Source: Algoriphagus sp. Y33 (lineage in GTDB: Bacteria > Bacteroidota > Bacteroidia > Cytophagales > Cyclobacteriaceae). From it: 64,000 nucleotides of DNA. Below, one piece after another: positions 1-7,721 of the stretch. Both the position numbers and the translations under genes were made by a program. Under the pieces are notes generated by a model. That model ran no database searches, was not told where the DNA came from, and was given only the letters and a program-made list of their open reading frames with translations. How positions within the stretch are numbered: the stretch's first letter is position 1; each line of letters opens with the position of its first letter. The stretch spans positions 4,826,001-4,890,000 of the forward strand of contig NZ_CP061947.1 of assembly GCF_014838715.1 (NCBI RefSeq). Direction: 5' to 3'.

Positions 1-583
1 TATACTTCCCAATTCTAGGCCCCAAGAGTGCAGCGCCAATCAGTGCTCCCCATCCGCCTACTGAGTGCACGATAGTAGATCCCGCAAAATCATAAAATGG
101 TGTCTCAAGGGCATTAAGGAACCCTCCACCCCATTTCCACATTCCTACAATTGGATAGCAGATTCCTACATACAGGATGGAAAAAAAGATAAATGGCCCC
201 AATTTCACCCGCTCAGCCACAGCACCCGATACTATCGTAGCGGCAGTAGCTGCAAACATGGCCTGGAAAATAAAATCAGTAAAGAAGGTATACCCTTCAT
301 TGTAATTGCTGGTATCCCAACCTTCGGGAAGCGTAAGTCCAAAACCTGCAAATCCAAAGAATGAGCCTGCAAACTCTTCTCCGGGGTACATTAAATTGAA
401 TCCCACGAAAGCATATGTCAAAAGTCCAATGGCTGGAATAATGGTATTCTTGAACAGGATGTTCACGGTGTTTTTAGAACGGGTAAGTCCGGCTTCCAAG
501 CTGGCAAATCCCAAGTGCATGATGAAAACCATAGTCGTGGCGATCATCATCCATAAATTATTGACAGTAAATAATTCTTGCAT
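1..583 (-). CDS. amt: Ammonium transporter (Amt), N-terminal part, cut by window edge
   Basis: Ammonium channel of the inner membrane. Reading the minus strand from the ATG at 583 gives about 194 residues without a stop before the edge. They run through several hydrophobic segments with Amt-like stretches such as GFASLEAGLTRSKN, GAVAERVKLGPFI and STIVHSVGGWGALIGA, the last containing the conserved His-Ser-Val-Gly-Gly of the pore region. Amt proteins are usually 400 residues or more, so over half the gene lies outside. It follows the PII gene by 36 bp on the same strand, the classic glnK-amt pair in which PII plugs the channel under nitrogen excess. The family call is firm; nothing can be said about the C-terminus. 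Confidence 0.93.
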   Translation of the reverse strand, partial: MQELFTVNNLWMMIATTMVFIMHLGFASLEAGLTRSKNTVNILFKNTIIPAIGLLTYAFVGFNLMYPGEEFAGSFFGFAGFGLTLPEGWDTSNYNEGYTFFTDFIFQAMFAATAATIVSGAVAERVKLGPFIFFSILYVGICYPIVGMWKWGGGFLNALETPFYDFAGSTIVHSVGGWGALIGAALLGPRIGKY

Positions 584-619
584 TTGATAAAATAGGTTCG
601 GTGAATTATGAGAATAAGA

Positions 620-958
620 TTAAAGTGCCTGCTCGCCTGTATCGCTATTTCTGATACGATAAGCATCCAGCACGTCATAGACGAAGATTTTCCCGTCACC
701 CACCTGGCCTGTATTTCCTTCAGTCAGAATACAGTTGATCACAGGCTCGACCAGTTCATCTACTGTGACGATTTCAATCTTCGTCCTCGGGATGTAAGCA
801 GGCTCATAGGGAACACCGCGGTACATTTCAAGCCTGGCATGCTCCAAGCCCATCCCTTTCACTTCATAAAAAGTGAGAAACTTCACTCCAAGACCAGCCA
901 CACAGGAGTGGATTTGGTCAAAGCGCGAAGTCCTGATAATTGCTTCAATTTTTTTCAT
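620..958 (-). CDS. glnK: P-II family nitrogen regulatory protein
   Basis: Small trimeric signal protein that reads 2-oxoglutarate and ATP/ADP and controls ammonium uptake. The product is 112 residues from the ATG at 958, exactly the usual PII length. A TTG nine bases upstream would add only three residues and is less likely. The start MKKIEAIIRTSRF, the T-loop region with YRGVPYEP, and KIEIVTVDELVEPVI and GKIFVYDV (the PII beta strands and C-terminal signature) are all visible. It is transcribed with amt just downstream, so GlnK is a better name than GlnB by context; the symbol is an inference from that pairing. No Shine-Dalgarno sequence precedes the start. Confidence 0.93.
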   Translation of the reverse strand: MKKIEAIIRTSRFDQIHSCVAGLGVKFLTFYEVKGMGLEHARLEMYRGVPYEPAYIPRTKIEIVTVDELVEPVINCILTEGNTGQVGDGKIFVYDVLDAYRIRNSDTGEQAL

Positions 959-1183
959 TTTTTTCAATGGGTCTAATGGTTTTTTGAGATTATGGCATAA
1001 AACTAAACAGAAAATTAAAATAATTCATATTCAAGATAAAATTTAACCCATTAATCCAAATATTCTTGCGGAATAATGGATTTGAAGAGATAAAGAACAC
1101 CATCTTTCTATTTGAAAAATATAAAGATTAATAATATTGGTTTAAATCAAAACGAATAGCTTTTCCAGAACCCCCTACTTCCA

Positions 1184-1214
1184 CTTGCCTCGCTAACATA
1201 AAAACTTAATTTTG
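1184..1214 (+). promoter_or_regulatory. Bacteroidota-type promoter for the nucleotidyltransferase gene
   Basis: A TTG at 1185-1187 and a TAATTTTG box at 1207-1214 are separated by 19 bases. This fits the TTTG / TAnnTTTG consensus of the Bacteroidota housekeeping sigma factor. The box lies 22 bases upstream of the ATG at 1237. Confidence 0.55.
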
Positions 1215-1236
1215 CCAACGTTTTAAAAACCTACAT

Positions 1237-2142
1237 ATGAACCAGAAACCCACCTTACTTGTACTTGCTGCCGGAATGGGAAGTCGCTACGGAGGAAACA
1301 AGCAAATCGATGGATTCGGCCCAAGCGGAGAAACCATTTTGGAATATTCTATTTTTGACGCTATCAGAGCAGGTTTTGGCAAAGTGGTCTTTATCGTGCG
1401 GGAAGAAATTCTGGAAGTAGCCAAAGAGAAATTCCTACCAAAACTTCAGGGTAAAATCGAAGTTGGCTTTGTAATCCAATCGCTGGACAGCTTTGTCCCT
1501 ACAGAATTGAAGCAGGCAGACCGCAAGAAACCATTCGGAACTGCTCACGCTGTGCTATGTGCCAAGGATGTTATCAAAGAGCCATTTGCAGTGATCAATG
1601 CGGATGATTTTTATGGAAAAGAAGCTTTTGATGCAATCGGCAAATTCCTGACCGCTGAAGTAAAGCCGGATCTTCATGCGATGGTGGGGTATGCTATTCA
1701 GAATGTGCTTTCTGAAAATGGCACGGTAAGTCGTGGTGTCTGCGAGACCAATGAAAAAGGCCACCTAATCGGAATGGTGGAAAGAACTTCCATTGCCCGT
1801 GAAGACGGCAAAATAGTTAGCAAAGGCGAAGGTGAAGTGTTGGAAATTGTGGAAGACACACCGGTAAGCATGAACTTCTGGGGCTTTCACCATGAGGTGT
1901 TTACTGATATCGAGAAAATGTGGAATACATTTCTTCCGGAAAATCTCGATAATCTTAAATCTGAATTCTACATTCCTACTGTAGCAAACAACTTGATACA
2001 AGCTAATGAAGCAGCATTCGACATACTTGAAGGAGGTAAAATATGGTTTGGCGTCACCTATACGGAAGACAAACCAGTGGTGATCGATTCCCTGAAAAAA
2101 CTGCATGATGCAGGGGATTATCCCGATGATCTATGGAAATAA
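1237..2142 (+). CDS. Sugar-phosphate nucleotidyltransferase family protein
   Basis: Predicted NTP-transferase fold enzyme that activates a sugar 1-phosphate with a nucleoside triphosphate. The 301-residue product opens with LVLAAGMGSRYGGNKQ, the glycine-rich nucleotide-binding loop with its catalytic Lys. INADDFYG near residue 120 supplies the metal-binding Asp pair, and MNFWGFHHEVF near residue 210 is a typical core segment. The sugar specificity cannot be read. In many Bacteroidota this subtype lies beside an anomeric sugar kinase of the NahK type; here the matching kinase is 12 kb away (13720-14784), so a shared pathway is an inference. The gene has its own promoter and is convergent with recF. 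Confidence 0.85.
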   Translation: MNQKPTLLVLAAGMGSRYGGNKQIDGFGPSGETILEYSIFDAIRAGFGKVVFIVREEILEVAKEKFLPKLQGKIEVGFVIQSLDSFVPTELKQADRKKPFGTAHAVLCAKDVIKEPFAVINADDFYGKEAFDAIGKFLTAEVKPDLHAMVGYAIQNVLSENGTVSRGVCETNEKGHLIGMVERTSIAREDGKIVSKGEGEVLEIVEDTPVSMNFWGFHHEVFTDIEKMWNTFLPENLDNLKSEFYIPTVANNLIQANEAAFDILEGGKIWFGVTYTEDKPVVIDSLKKLHDAGDYPDDLWK

Positions 2143-2145
2143 AGG

Positions 2146-2167
2146 TAAAGGGGCTTCGGCTCCTTTA
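2146..2167. terminator. Hairpin with TTCG loop between convergent genes
   Basis: A 9-bp stem (2146-2154 with 2159-2167, one G-T pair) closes a TTCG tetraloop. It fills the 25-bp gap between the nucleotidyltransferase and recF and is followed by a T-rich stretch on the plus strand, so it probably ends the plus-strand gene and perhaps both. Confidence 0.6.
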
Positions 2168-3277
2168 TTAATTTTCAGGGACAATCATCCCTTCTTTTAG
2201 TGAAAAGTAAAAAACTTCAGGATCAAGGTCAGTCAATATCTTCCTTGACCGCTCTGGTCTTGCATCTGTCAAAAATATCTGGCCAAACATATGCTGTGAG
2301 ATCAATTTCATCAGCTGGGCAATCCTCAGGTCATCCAGTTTGTCAAAGATATCGTCCAGCAACAAAATGGGTTTTTCTCCTTTTTCTCTCTCAAAAATCT
2401 GAAATTGGGCTAGTTTCAGTGCAATAATATAGGATTTCTGCTGTCCCTGGCTTCCAATCTTACGGATGGGATGACCTCCTATCATGAAAGCAAAATCATC
2501 CTTATGAATACCTGCATTACTATTTTTGGTGATCAAATCCTTTTTTCTCAAGTTTTTAAAATAATCCCTAAAGTCATCACGCAATGCCTCTGTTTCATAA
2601 ATCACGCTTACAAGTTCTTGCCCTTGAGATATTTCTGAATAATGACTTTGTAATAAAGGAGCCATTTCTGTCAATAGCTCATTTCTCTGTGATGCCAATT
2701 TTAAACTGAGTTCGATCAGCTCAGTATCGTAATTATCCAAAAGAGTCAAATCGCGACGTCCCGTCTCTGCAAACTTCTTTAGCAAAGCATTTCGCTGCTT
2801 TAAAAAGTGATGATACCGAATCAGCTGGTCCAGGTATGCATGATCAAGCTGAGAAATAAGCCCATCAAAAAACTTTCTACGCCCCTCACTTCCACCTTTG
2901 ATCAACTCAGTATCATCCGGCGCAATCAAAACTAAAGGAATATACCCCACATGTTCTGATGTTTTGGCCAGTGCCTTTCCGTTCTGATAAATCTGCTTTT
3001 TCTTTCCCAATTCCACAGTACATCTCACTTCCAACGGCTTTTCGTCTGCCAGTTCAAATAGCCCCTTGATCGCAAAGAAATCCCGCTCGTGCTGCACATT
3101 TAGGCTATCACTGGATTGGACTGCACTTTTGGTCAAAGCCAAATAATGTATCCCGTCGAGCACATTGGTTTTTCCGCTGCCGTTCAAACCTACGAAACAA
3201 TTTATCTCATTGGAAAATTGGAGTTGGGTCTTCTCATGATTTTTGAATTGTAAGAGTTCGAGAGACTTCAAGTGCAT
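2168..3277 (-). CDS. recF: DNA replication and repair protein RecF
   Basis: SMC-like ATPase that loads RecA at gapped DNA with RecO and RecR. The 369-residue product matches the usual length. It starts MHLKSLELLQFKNHEK, has the Walker A motif GLNGSGKTN near residues 30-38, the ABC signature region GSQGQQKS near 275, and the Walker B motif ILLLDDIFDKLD near 305-316. The start at 3277 places the N-terminal beta strand correctly before the P-loop. It is divergent from pdhA and stands alone rather than in the dnaA-dnaN-recF order of other phyla, which is common in Bacteroidota. Confidence 0.95.
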   Translation of the reverse strand: MHLKSLELLQFKNHEKTQLQFSNEINCFVGLNGSGKTNVLDGIHYLALTKSAVQSSDSLNVQHERDFFAIKGLFELADEKPLEVRCTVELGKKKQIYQNGKALAKTSEHVGYIPLVLIAPDDTELIKGGSEGRRKFFDGLISQLDHAYLDQLIRYHHFLKQRNALLKKFAETGRRDLTLLDNYDTELIELSLKLASQRNELLTEMAPLLQSHYSEISQGQELVSVIYETEALRDDFRDYFKNLRKKDLITKNSNAGIHKDDFAFMIGGHPIRKIGSQGQQKSYIIALKLAQFQIFEREKGEKPILLLDDIFDKLDDLRIAQLMKLISQHMFGQIFLTDARPERSRKILTDLDPEVFYFSLKEGMIVPEN

Positions 3278-3327
3278 GAGTTTGGGTAATTATTTCGAAG
3301 GGAGCCTGTTATTTAGGGCGGGTTGAT

Positions 3328-3335
3328 TATATTTG
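3328..3335 (+). promoter_or_regulatory. Candidate -7 box upstream of pdhA
   Basis: TATATTTG matches TAnnTTTG and lies 34 bases before the pdhA ATG. No clear TTTG is found at the expected upstream distance, so only the -7 element is called. Confidence 0.35.
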
Positions 3336-3369
3336 GAACCTAAAATTAGCATATTTTCATCATTACGAT

Positions 3370-4389
3370 ATGGCAAAGAAAACTGCAGCAACTAAGTCCA
3401 AAGTAAAATATTCGAAGGAAACTTACACCTTCTGGTACGAGAGCATGCTCTTAATGAGGAGGTTTGAAGAAAAAGCGGGACAACTTTACGGTCAACAAAA
3501 AATCAGAGGATTCTGTCATTTATATATAGGTCAGGAAGCTTGTGCTTCAGGTGCAATTTCTGCTTTGACCAAAGATGACAAGTGGATTACAGCTTACCGA
3601 TGTCACGCACACCCACTTGGCCTGGGCACTGATCCGGGAGCTGTCATGGCAGAGCTTTTCGGCAAAGCCACAGGTACTACCAAAGGAAAAGGTGGTTCTA
3701 TGCATATTTTTGACAAAGAGAAGAACTTCATGGGGGGGCATGGAATCGTAGGGGCACAAATTCCTATGGGTCTTGGAATGGGCTTCGCAGAGAAATATAA
3801 AGGCACTAAAAACCTAGCAATTTGCTATATGGGAGATGGTGCTGTACGTCAAGGGGCTTTTCATGAAGCATTAAACTTGGCCATGCTTTACAAAACTCCG
3901 GTGATTTTCGTAATTGAAAACAATGGCTACGCTATGGGAACGCCTGTCAGGAGATCATCCAACGTGGAAGATCTTTCTACATTGGGCGAGTCTTATGACA
4001 TGCCTTCTTTTGCCGTAGACGGAATGAGTGTAGAGGCTGTACACGAAGCAGTAGCGGAAGCGGCTGATAGAGCAAGAAGAGGCGATGGTCCAACTTTGCT
4101 TGAGATGAGAACATACCGATACAAAGGCCATTCGATGTCCGATCCTCAGAAATACAGAACTAAGGAGGAGGTAGAAGAGTACAAGCAGCGCGATCCTGTG
4201 GAGCAGGTACTTGCTACGATCAAGGAAAATAATATCCTTAGCGAAGAAGAAATCGAAGAAATCATCAAAGGGGTAAAACAAAAAGTGACCGACGCAGTGA
4301 AATTTGCCGAAGAATCCCCTTGGCCTGATGGGCAGGATGCCTTCAAGGATGTTTACATCCAAGAAGACTATCCTTTTGTAATGGAATAA
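3370..4389 (+). CDS. pdhA: Pyruvate dehydrogenase E1 component, alpha subunit
   Basis: Thiamine-diphosphate-dependent subunit that decarboxylates pyruvate in the cytoplasmic pyruvate dehydrogenase complex. The product has 339 residues. A Lys/Ala/Thr-rich N-terminal tail is followed by the E1-alpha core: FEEKAGQLYGQQKIRGFCHLY, GKGGSMHIF, the TPP/Mg motif from GDGAVRQGAFHEALNLA to IENN (about residues 155-185), and the loop RYKGHSMSDPQKYR. PdhA-type E1 alpha is preferred over branched-chain E1 because of the close match to bacterial PdhA around GGHGIVGAQIP. The beta subunit is not adjacent, so it must be encoded elsewhere. A clear terminator follows. Confidence 0.92.
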   Translation: MAKKTAATKSKVKYSKETYTFWYESMLLMRRFEEKAGQLYGQQKIRGFCHLYIGQEACASGAISALTKDDKWITAYRCHAHPLGLGTDPGAVMAELFGKATGTTKGKGGSMHIFDKEKNFMGGHGIVGAQIPMGLGMGFAEKYKGTKNLAICYMGDGAVRQGAFHEALNLAMLYKTPVIFVIENNGYAMGTPVRRSSNVEDLSTLGESYDMPSFAVDGMSVEAVHEAVAEAADRARRGDGPTLLEMRTYRYKGHSMSDPQKYRTKEEVEEYKQRDPVEQVLATIKENNILSEEEIEEIIKGVKQKVTDAVKFAEESPWPDGQDAFKDVYIQEDYPFVME

Positions 4390-4411
4390 ATCAACATAAT
4401 CCTAACGTCTT

Positions 4412-4448
4412 AAAAGCCATGAAGACAGAAAGCTTTCATGGCTTTTTT
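4412..4448 (+). terminator. Intrinsic terminator after pdhA
   Basis: A 12-bp perfect stem (4412-4423 with 4435-4446) with an 11-base loop runs into a T tract ending at 4448. It lies 22 bases after the pdhA stop. Confidence 0.8.
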
Positions 4449-4455
4449 ATTGGGC

Positions 4456-4485
4456 TTTGAGGAAATTATAAAAACCGTATATTTG
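4456..4485 (+). promoter_or_regulatory. Bacteroidota-type promoter for the TPR gene
   Basis: TTTG at 4456-4459 and TATATTTG at 4478-4485 have an 18-base spacer. The -7 box ends 19 bases before the ATG at 4505, so the untranslated leader would be very short. Confidence 0.6.
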
Positions 4486-4504
4486 CGGCTGAAATTTGAG
4501 TAGC

Positions 4505-5218
4505 ATGGCAACGAAACAAACTAAAAAAGTACACCCGGAACATCACAATGATATTTTGGAAGATCCTTCCGAGATAGCATCAAGACTAGGCAGAGGTGAG
4601 GCTTTTTTAAAGCAGAATAGCAAGGTACTGGCTGGCGTATTAATCGCGGCGGTGGTTTTGATAGGAGGAATCTTATTTTTCCAAATCAACACACAGAATC
4701 AAAATGAGAAAGCACAGAAGGAAATGTTCCAAGCTGTTTATTTCTACGAGCAGGACAGTGTGCAGTTAGCATTGAACGGTGATGGCATCAATGCCGGGTT
4801 TCTAACCATAGTGGATAACTATCCGCGTACGGATGCTGCCAATCTTGCCCATTTCTACATTGGCTCTATTTACCTTTCTGAGAGAAAATACGAAGAAGCA
4901 TTAAAAGAATTGGAGCAATTCTCAGCTGATGATTTTCTGGTACAGGCAAAGGCCTATTCACTTATCGGTGATGCCCACATGGAACTTGGTAACACCGACA
5001 AAGCCATTTCCAACTACAAAAAAGCGGCTGAGTACGATGAAAACAAGTTTTTCACGCCTAAATATTTGAACAAATTGGCTATTGCATACGAAGCAGCAGG
5101 TAAAAACGCTGAAGCAATCGCAGCTTACGGACAGATCGAGGACAAGTATTTCGAGTCATTCGAATTTGCTAATGCACGAAAACATAAAGCTCGCTTAGAA
5201 GGTCTTGCCTCTAAGTAA
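4505..5218 (+). CDS. Membrane-anchored tetratricopeptide repeat protein
   Basis: Predicted inner-membrane protein with a short cytoplasmic N-terminus, one membrane span near residues 38-58 (VLAGVLIAAVVLIGGILFF) and a TPR-rich domain outside. At least three TPR-like units are visible, for example AHFYIGSIYLSERKYEEALKEL and AYSLIGDAHMELGNTDKAIS. The ATG at 4505 (237 residues) is chosen over a TTG three codons upstream because it follows the promoter and needs no rare start. The layout resembles YfgM-type periplasmic TPR anchors, but similarity beyond that is unknown. The gene precedes ribH after a strong terminator, so the two are probably separate transcripts. Confidence 0.75.
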   Translation: MATKQTKKVHPEHHNDILEDPSEIASRLGRGEAFLKQNSKVLAGVLIAAVVLIGGILFFQINTQNQNEKAQKEMFQAVYFYEQDSVQLALNGDGINAGFLTIVDNYPRTDAANLAHFYIGSIYLSERKYEEALKELEQFSADDFLVQAKAYSLIGDAHMELGNTDKAISNYKKAAEYDENKFFTPKYLNKLAIAYEAAGKNAEAIAAYGQIEDKYFESFEFANARKHKARLEGLASK

Positions 5219-5241
5219 TGCTTCTTGAACAGCATACTAAG

Positions 5242-5274
5242 AAGAGTAAGACCCTATGGTCTTACTCTTTTTTT
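5242..5274 (+). terminator. Intrinsic terminator after the TPR gene
   Basis: A perfect 12-bp stem (5242-5253 with 5258-5269) with a 4-base loop is followed by a T tract. It is a strong canonical terminator 24 bases after the stop. Confidence 0.88.
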
Positions 5275-5313
5275 GTTTAATCAGTTCTACTTTCCCAGAA
5301 TACGATAATCCAA

Positions 5314-5376
5314 CGGTTCCAAAATCCAGGTTCTTGGTTCTTGATTCTTGATTCTTAAATCTTAAACTCTAAAAGC
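5314..5376 (+). repeat. Heptad-periodic repeat in the ribH leader
   Basis: Nine consecutive 7-base units keep one phase, most ending in TTCT, TTCC or ATCT. The central ones are TGGTTCT, TGATTCT, TGATTCT and TAAATCT. The array stops 8 bases before the ribH ATG at 5385. Similar arrays lie at 27382-27493 and 61043-61126. Confidence 0.7.
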
Positions 5377-5384
5377 TTCTCCAT

Positions 5385-5861
5385 ATGGCAACTTCCCTTA
5401 AAAGCCTAAGTTCCCACTCCTCCAAAAACATTCAGGACATCAGCAAAAAAACGTTTGGAATCATCGTCTCCGAATGGAATGAGGATGTGACCGAAGCACT
5501 CTATTCCGGTGCCTACCAGACATTGTTGGAAAATGGCGCAAAAAAAGAAAATATAATCCGTAAAAATGTTCCGGGGTCGTTTGAACTCACGCTGGCAGCT
5601 CAATGGCTAGCCCAGGAAGAAAGCATAGATGCGGTAATCTGTCTAGGCTGTGTAATTCAAGGTGAAACTAAACACTTTGACTTTATCTGCGACGCGGTAG
5701 CTCATGGCATCACCAACGTAGCTCTGAAATATAACAAGCCTGTGATTTTCGGAGTATTGACTCCAAATACCCAGCAACAAGCTATGGATCGTGCAGGGGG
5801 AAAGCATGGCAACAAAGGCGACGAAGCAGCAATCACCGCTGTCAAAATGCTTGGGTTCTAA
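5385..5861 (+). CDS. ribH: 6,7-dimethyl-8-ribityllumazine synthase
   Basis: Penultimate enzyme of riboflavin synthesis; it condenses 5-amino-6-ribitylaminouracil with dihydroxybutanone phosphate and forms a capsid-like oligomer in the cytoplasm. The 158-residue product is of normal length and shows SEWNEDVTEALYSGA, NVPGSFELTLAA (substrate loop), CLGCVIQGETKHFDFIC with the catalytic His region, and the C-terminal GVLTPNTQQQAMDRAGGKHGNKG. The first 20 residues are a Ser/Lys-rich extension. No other rib gene is nearby. It is followed by aspartate kinase after 35 bp, possibly on the same transcript. Confidence 0.95.
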   Translation: MATSLKSLSSHSSKNIQDISKKTFGIIVSEWNEDVTEALYSGAYQTLLENGAKKENIIRKNVPGSFELTLAAQWLAQEESIDAVICLGCVIQGETKHFDFICDAVAHGITNVALKYNKPVIFGVLTPNTQQQAMDRAGGKHGNKGDEAAITAVKMLGF

Positions 5862-5896
5862 CAGCAAAAACCTATTAACCTATAAATAAAATCCTT

Positions 5897-7216
5897 ATGA
5901 AGATCATGAAATTTGGAGGCACCTCTGTGGGCCGTCCAGAACGCATGCACCAGGTAAAAGACCTGATCACCCGTGGTGATGAATCAAAAATCGTAGTTCT
6001 CTCTGCTCTTTCAGGTACCACCAATTCCTTGGTGAGCATCGGTGAGGCTTTGGCAGCGGCAGATAAAGTTCTTGCGAAATCCCGAATAGATGAACTTCAT
6101 GCGCATTACAATGACTTTTATCCCAAGCTTGTCACTACTGAAACAGCTAGAGAAAAAGCTCAGGAAATTATTAAAGAGCATTTTGAGTTTCTGAATATCC
6201 TGCTGAAAATATCCTTCAATGAAGCGATCAACCGTGATATTCTAGCTCAGGGAGAATTGCTTTCTACCAAGCTTTTTCACACCCTCTTGGAGGAACTGGA
6301 GATTCCTGCTGTATTCTTGTCCGCACTGGATTTCATGAGTATTGATGAAAATGCCGAACCGGAATTGCAAAAAATCTCAGACCGGTTGAAGTCAATTCTC
6401 GCCCAGCATCCCGATGATACTATTTTCATCACTCAAGGGTTTATTTGCAAAAATCACCTAAATGAAGTGGATAACTTAAAACGTGGTGGAAGCGATTATA
6501 CTGCCTCATTGGTAGCAGCGGCAATCCAAGCTACTGCCTGTGAGATCTGGACAGACATCGACGGCATGCACAACAATGATCCTAGAATAGTCGACAAAAC
6601 CCGCCCCATCGCAGAGATGTCATTTGACGAGGCGGCAGAGCTCGCCTACTTCGGGGCCAAAATTCTCCACCCTGCGTCGATCTGGCCAGCCCAGCAATTC
6701 AACGTGCCCGTGAAACTGCTCAACACCATGCAACCGGAAGCCCACGGCACGCTGATCAAAGCAAAAGTAGATTCTGTGGGAGTAAAAGCAATCGCCGCTA
6801 AAGACGGAATCACAGCTATCAAAATCAAATCCAGCCGCATGCTGTTGGCATACGGTTTCTTGAGAAAGGTCTTTGAGATCTTCGAGAAATATAAAACACC
6901 CATTGACATGATTACCACTTCTGAAGTGGCGGTTTCTGTCACTATTGACGATTTGAGTCATTTGGAGCATATTCTGGAAGAACTAGGCACATTCTGCAGT
7001 GTGGAAGTAGACCGGGATCAGACCATCATCTGTATCGTGGGAAATATGGTTTCGGAAAGCAAAGGTGCAATCCAATCCGTCATCGATTCTCTGATAGAAT
7101 ATCCTGTACGGATGGTTTCATTTGGCGGTAGCCGCCACAATGTGTCTGTCTTGGTGGATTCCAAATTCAAAAAGGAGGCATTACAAAGCCTCAATAAGGA
7201 TTTGTTTATTTGGTAA
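5897..7216 (+). CDS. lysC: Aspartate kinase (monofunctional)
   Basis: Phosphorylates aspartate as the first step towards lysine, threonine and methionine. The product has 439 residues. It begins MKIMKFGGTSVGRPERM, with the kinase KFGGTSVG motif, and shows GGSDYTASLVAAA and EIWTDIDGMHNNDPRIV in the catalytic domain. The last third carries two ACT-type regulatory segments (around IKIKSSRMLLAYGFLRKVFEIFEKY and TIICIVGNMV). There is no homoserine dehydrogenase fusion, so it is not the ThrA type. The symbol lysC is by function only, because feedback specificity cannot be read. Spacing suggests possible co-transcription with ribH. Confidence 0.92.
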   Translation: MKIMKFGGTSVGRPERMHQVKDLITRGDESKIVVLSALSGTTNSLVSIGEALAAADKVLAKSRIDELHAHYNDFYPKLVTTETAREKAQEIIKEHFEFLNILLKISFNEAINRDILAQGELLSTKLFHTLLEELEIPAVFLSALDFMSIDENAEPELQKISDRLKSILAQHPDDTIFITQGFICKNHLNEVDNLKRGGSDYTASLVAAAIQATACEIWTDIDGMHNNDPRIVDKTRPIAEMSFDEAAELAYFGAKILHPASIWPAQQFNVPVKLLNTMQPEAHGTLIKAKVDSVGVKAIAAKDGITAIKIKSSRMLLAYGFLRKVFEIFEKYKTPIDMITTSEVAVSVTIDDLSHLEHILEELGTFCSVEVDRDQTIICIVGNMVSESKGAIQSVIDSLIEYPVRMVSFGGSRHNVSVLVDSKFKKEALQSLNKDLFIW

Positions 7217-7241
7217 AAACAAGGATGGGTCAGAAGTATTT

Positions 7242-7332
7242 CGTCATTGCGATCCGCCACAGGCGGAGAAGCAATCTTAGCAAATTCCATTTAAATCAAC
7301 TTTGGGATCGCTTCGTTTCACTCGCGATGACG
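7242..7332. repeat. Small palindromic repeat element (MITE/REP-like)
   Basis: The 91-bp segment starts CGTCATTGCGATC and ends with TCGCGATGACG, so its ends are inverted repeats with one mismatch in 11. Inside, GAAGCAATC and GATCGCTTC form a second near-inverted pair, and CCGCC/GGCGG a third. It fills the gap after aspartate kinase. Similar CGTCATTGCGA strings recur in Bacteroidota intergenic DNA from general knowledge; no second copy was seen in this window. Confidence 0.65.
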
Positions 7333-7393
7333 TTTTCTTTGACTTTTGAGACACCCTCATTTTATTTAGACTGATTCTTATTACTTTTGGAGG

Positions 7394-7720
7394 ATGTCAG
7401 CGAAAAACGATAAGCCGGGCTTTCTTCAACGCCTACAAACCAAGTGGAAATTAGAAAGCCTGCTCCAAGTCATTTTGGTTTTGGTCGTTTTTGCCTGTAC
7501 GGGTTTCACTATACTTTTTATCAAAAACCCAATCCTGGATTTTTTCGGGGTTGAGAAAGGCGGCTTTGTCAACACACTTTTATACCTCTTGTTGGTGTTG
7601 CCGCTGTACCAGATTTTTTTGCTGATCTACGGCTTTATTTTCGGCCAGTTTAACTTCTTCTGGGAAAAGGAAAAGCAGATTTTCAGAAGGATTGGGGGAT
7701 TGTTTTCTAAAAAGAAATAA
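7394..7720 (+). CDS. Small two-span membrane protein, DUF6787-like
   Basis: A 108-residue protein with a charged N-terminus (KPGFLQRLQTKWKLES), two hydrophobic spans (roughly residues 25-45 and 58-82) and a basic tail ending RRIGGLFSKKK. The pattern KxKW, span, second span, FGQFNFFWEKEKQ resembles the small Bacteroidota family DUF6787, which has no known function. A TACTTTTG box at 7382-7389 could be a -7 element, which would make the message nearly leaderless. It is convergent with the next gene, one base apart. Confidence 0.6.
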   Translation: MSAKNDKPGFLQRLQTKWKLESLLQVILVLVVFACTGFTILFIKNPILDFFGVEKGGFVNTLLYLLLVLPLYQIFLLIYGFIFGQFNFFWEKEKQIFRRIGGLFSKKK

Positions 7721-7721
7721 T

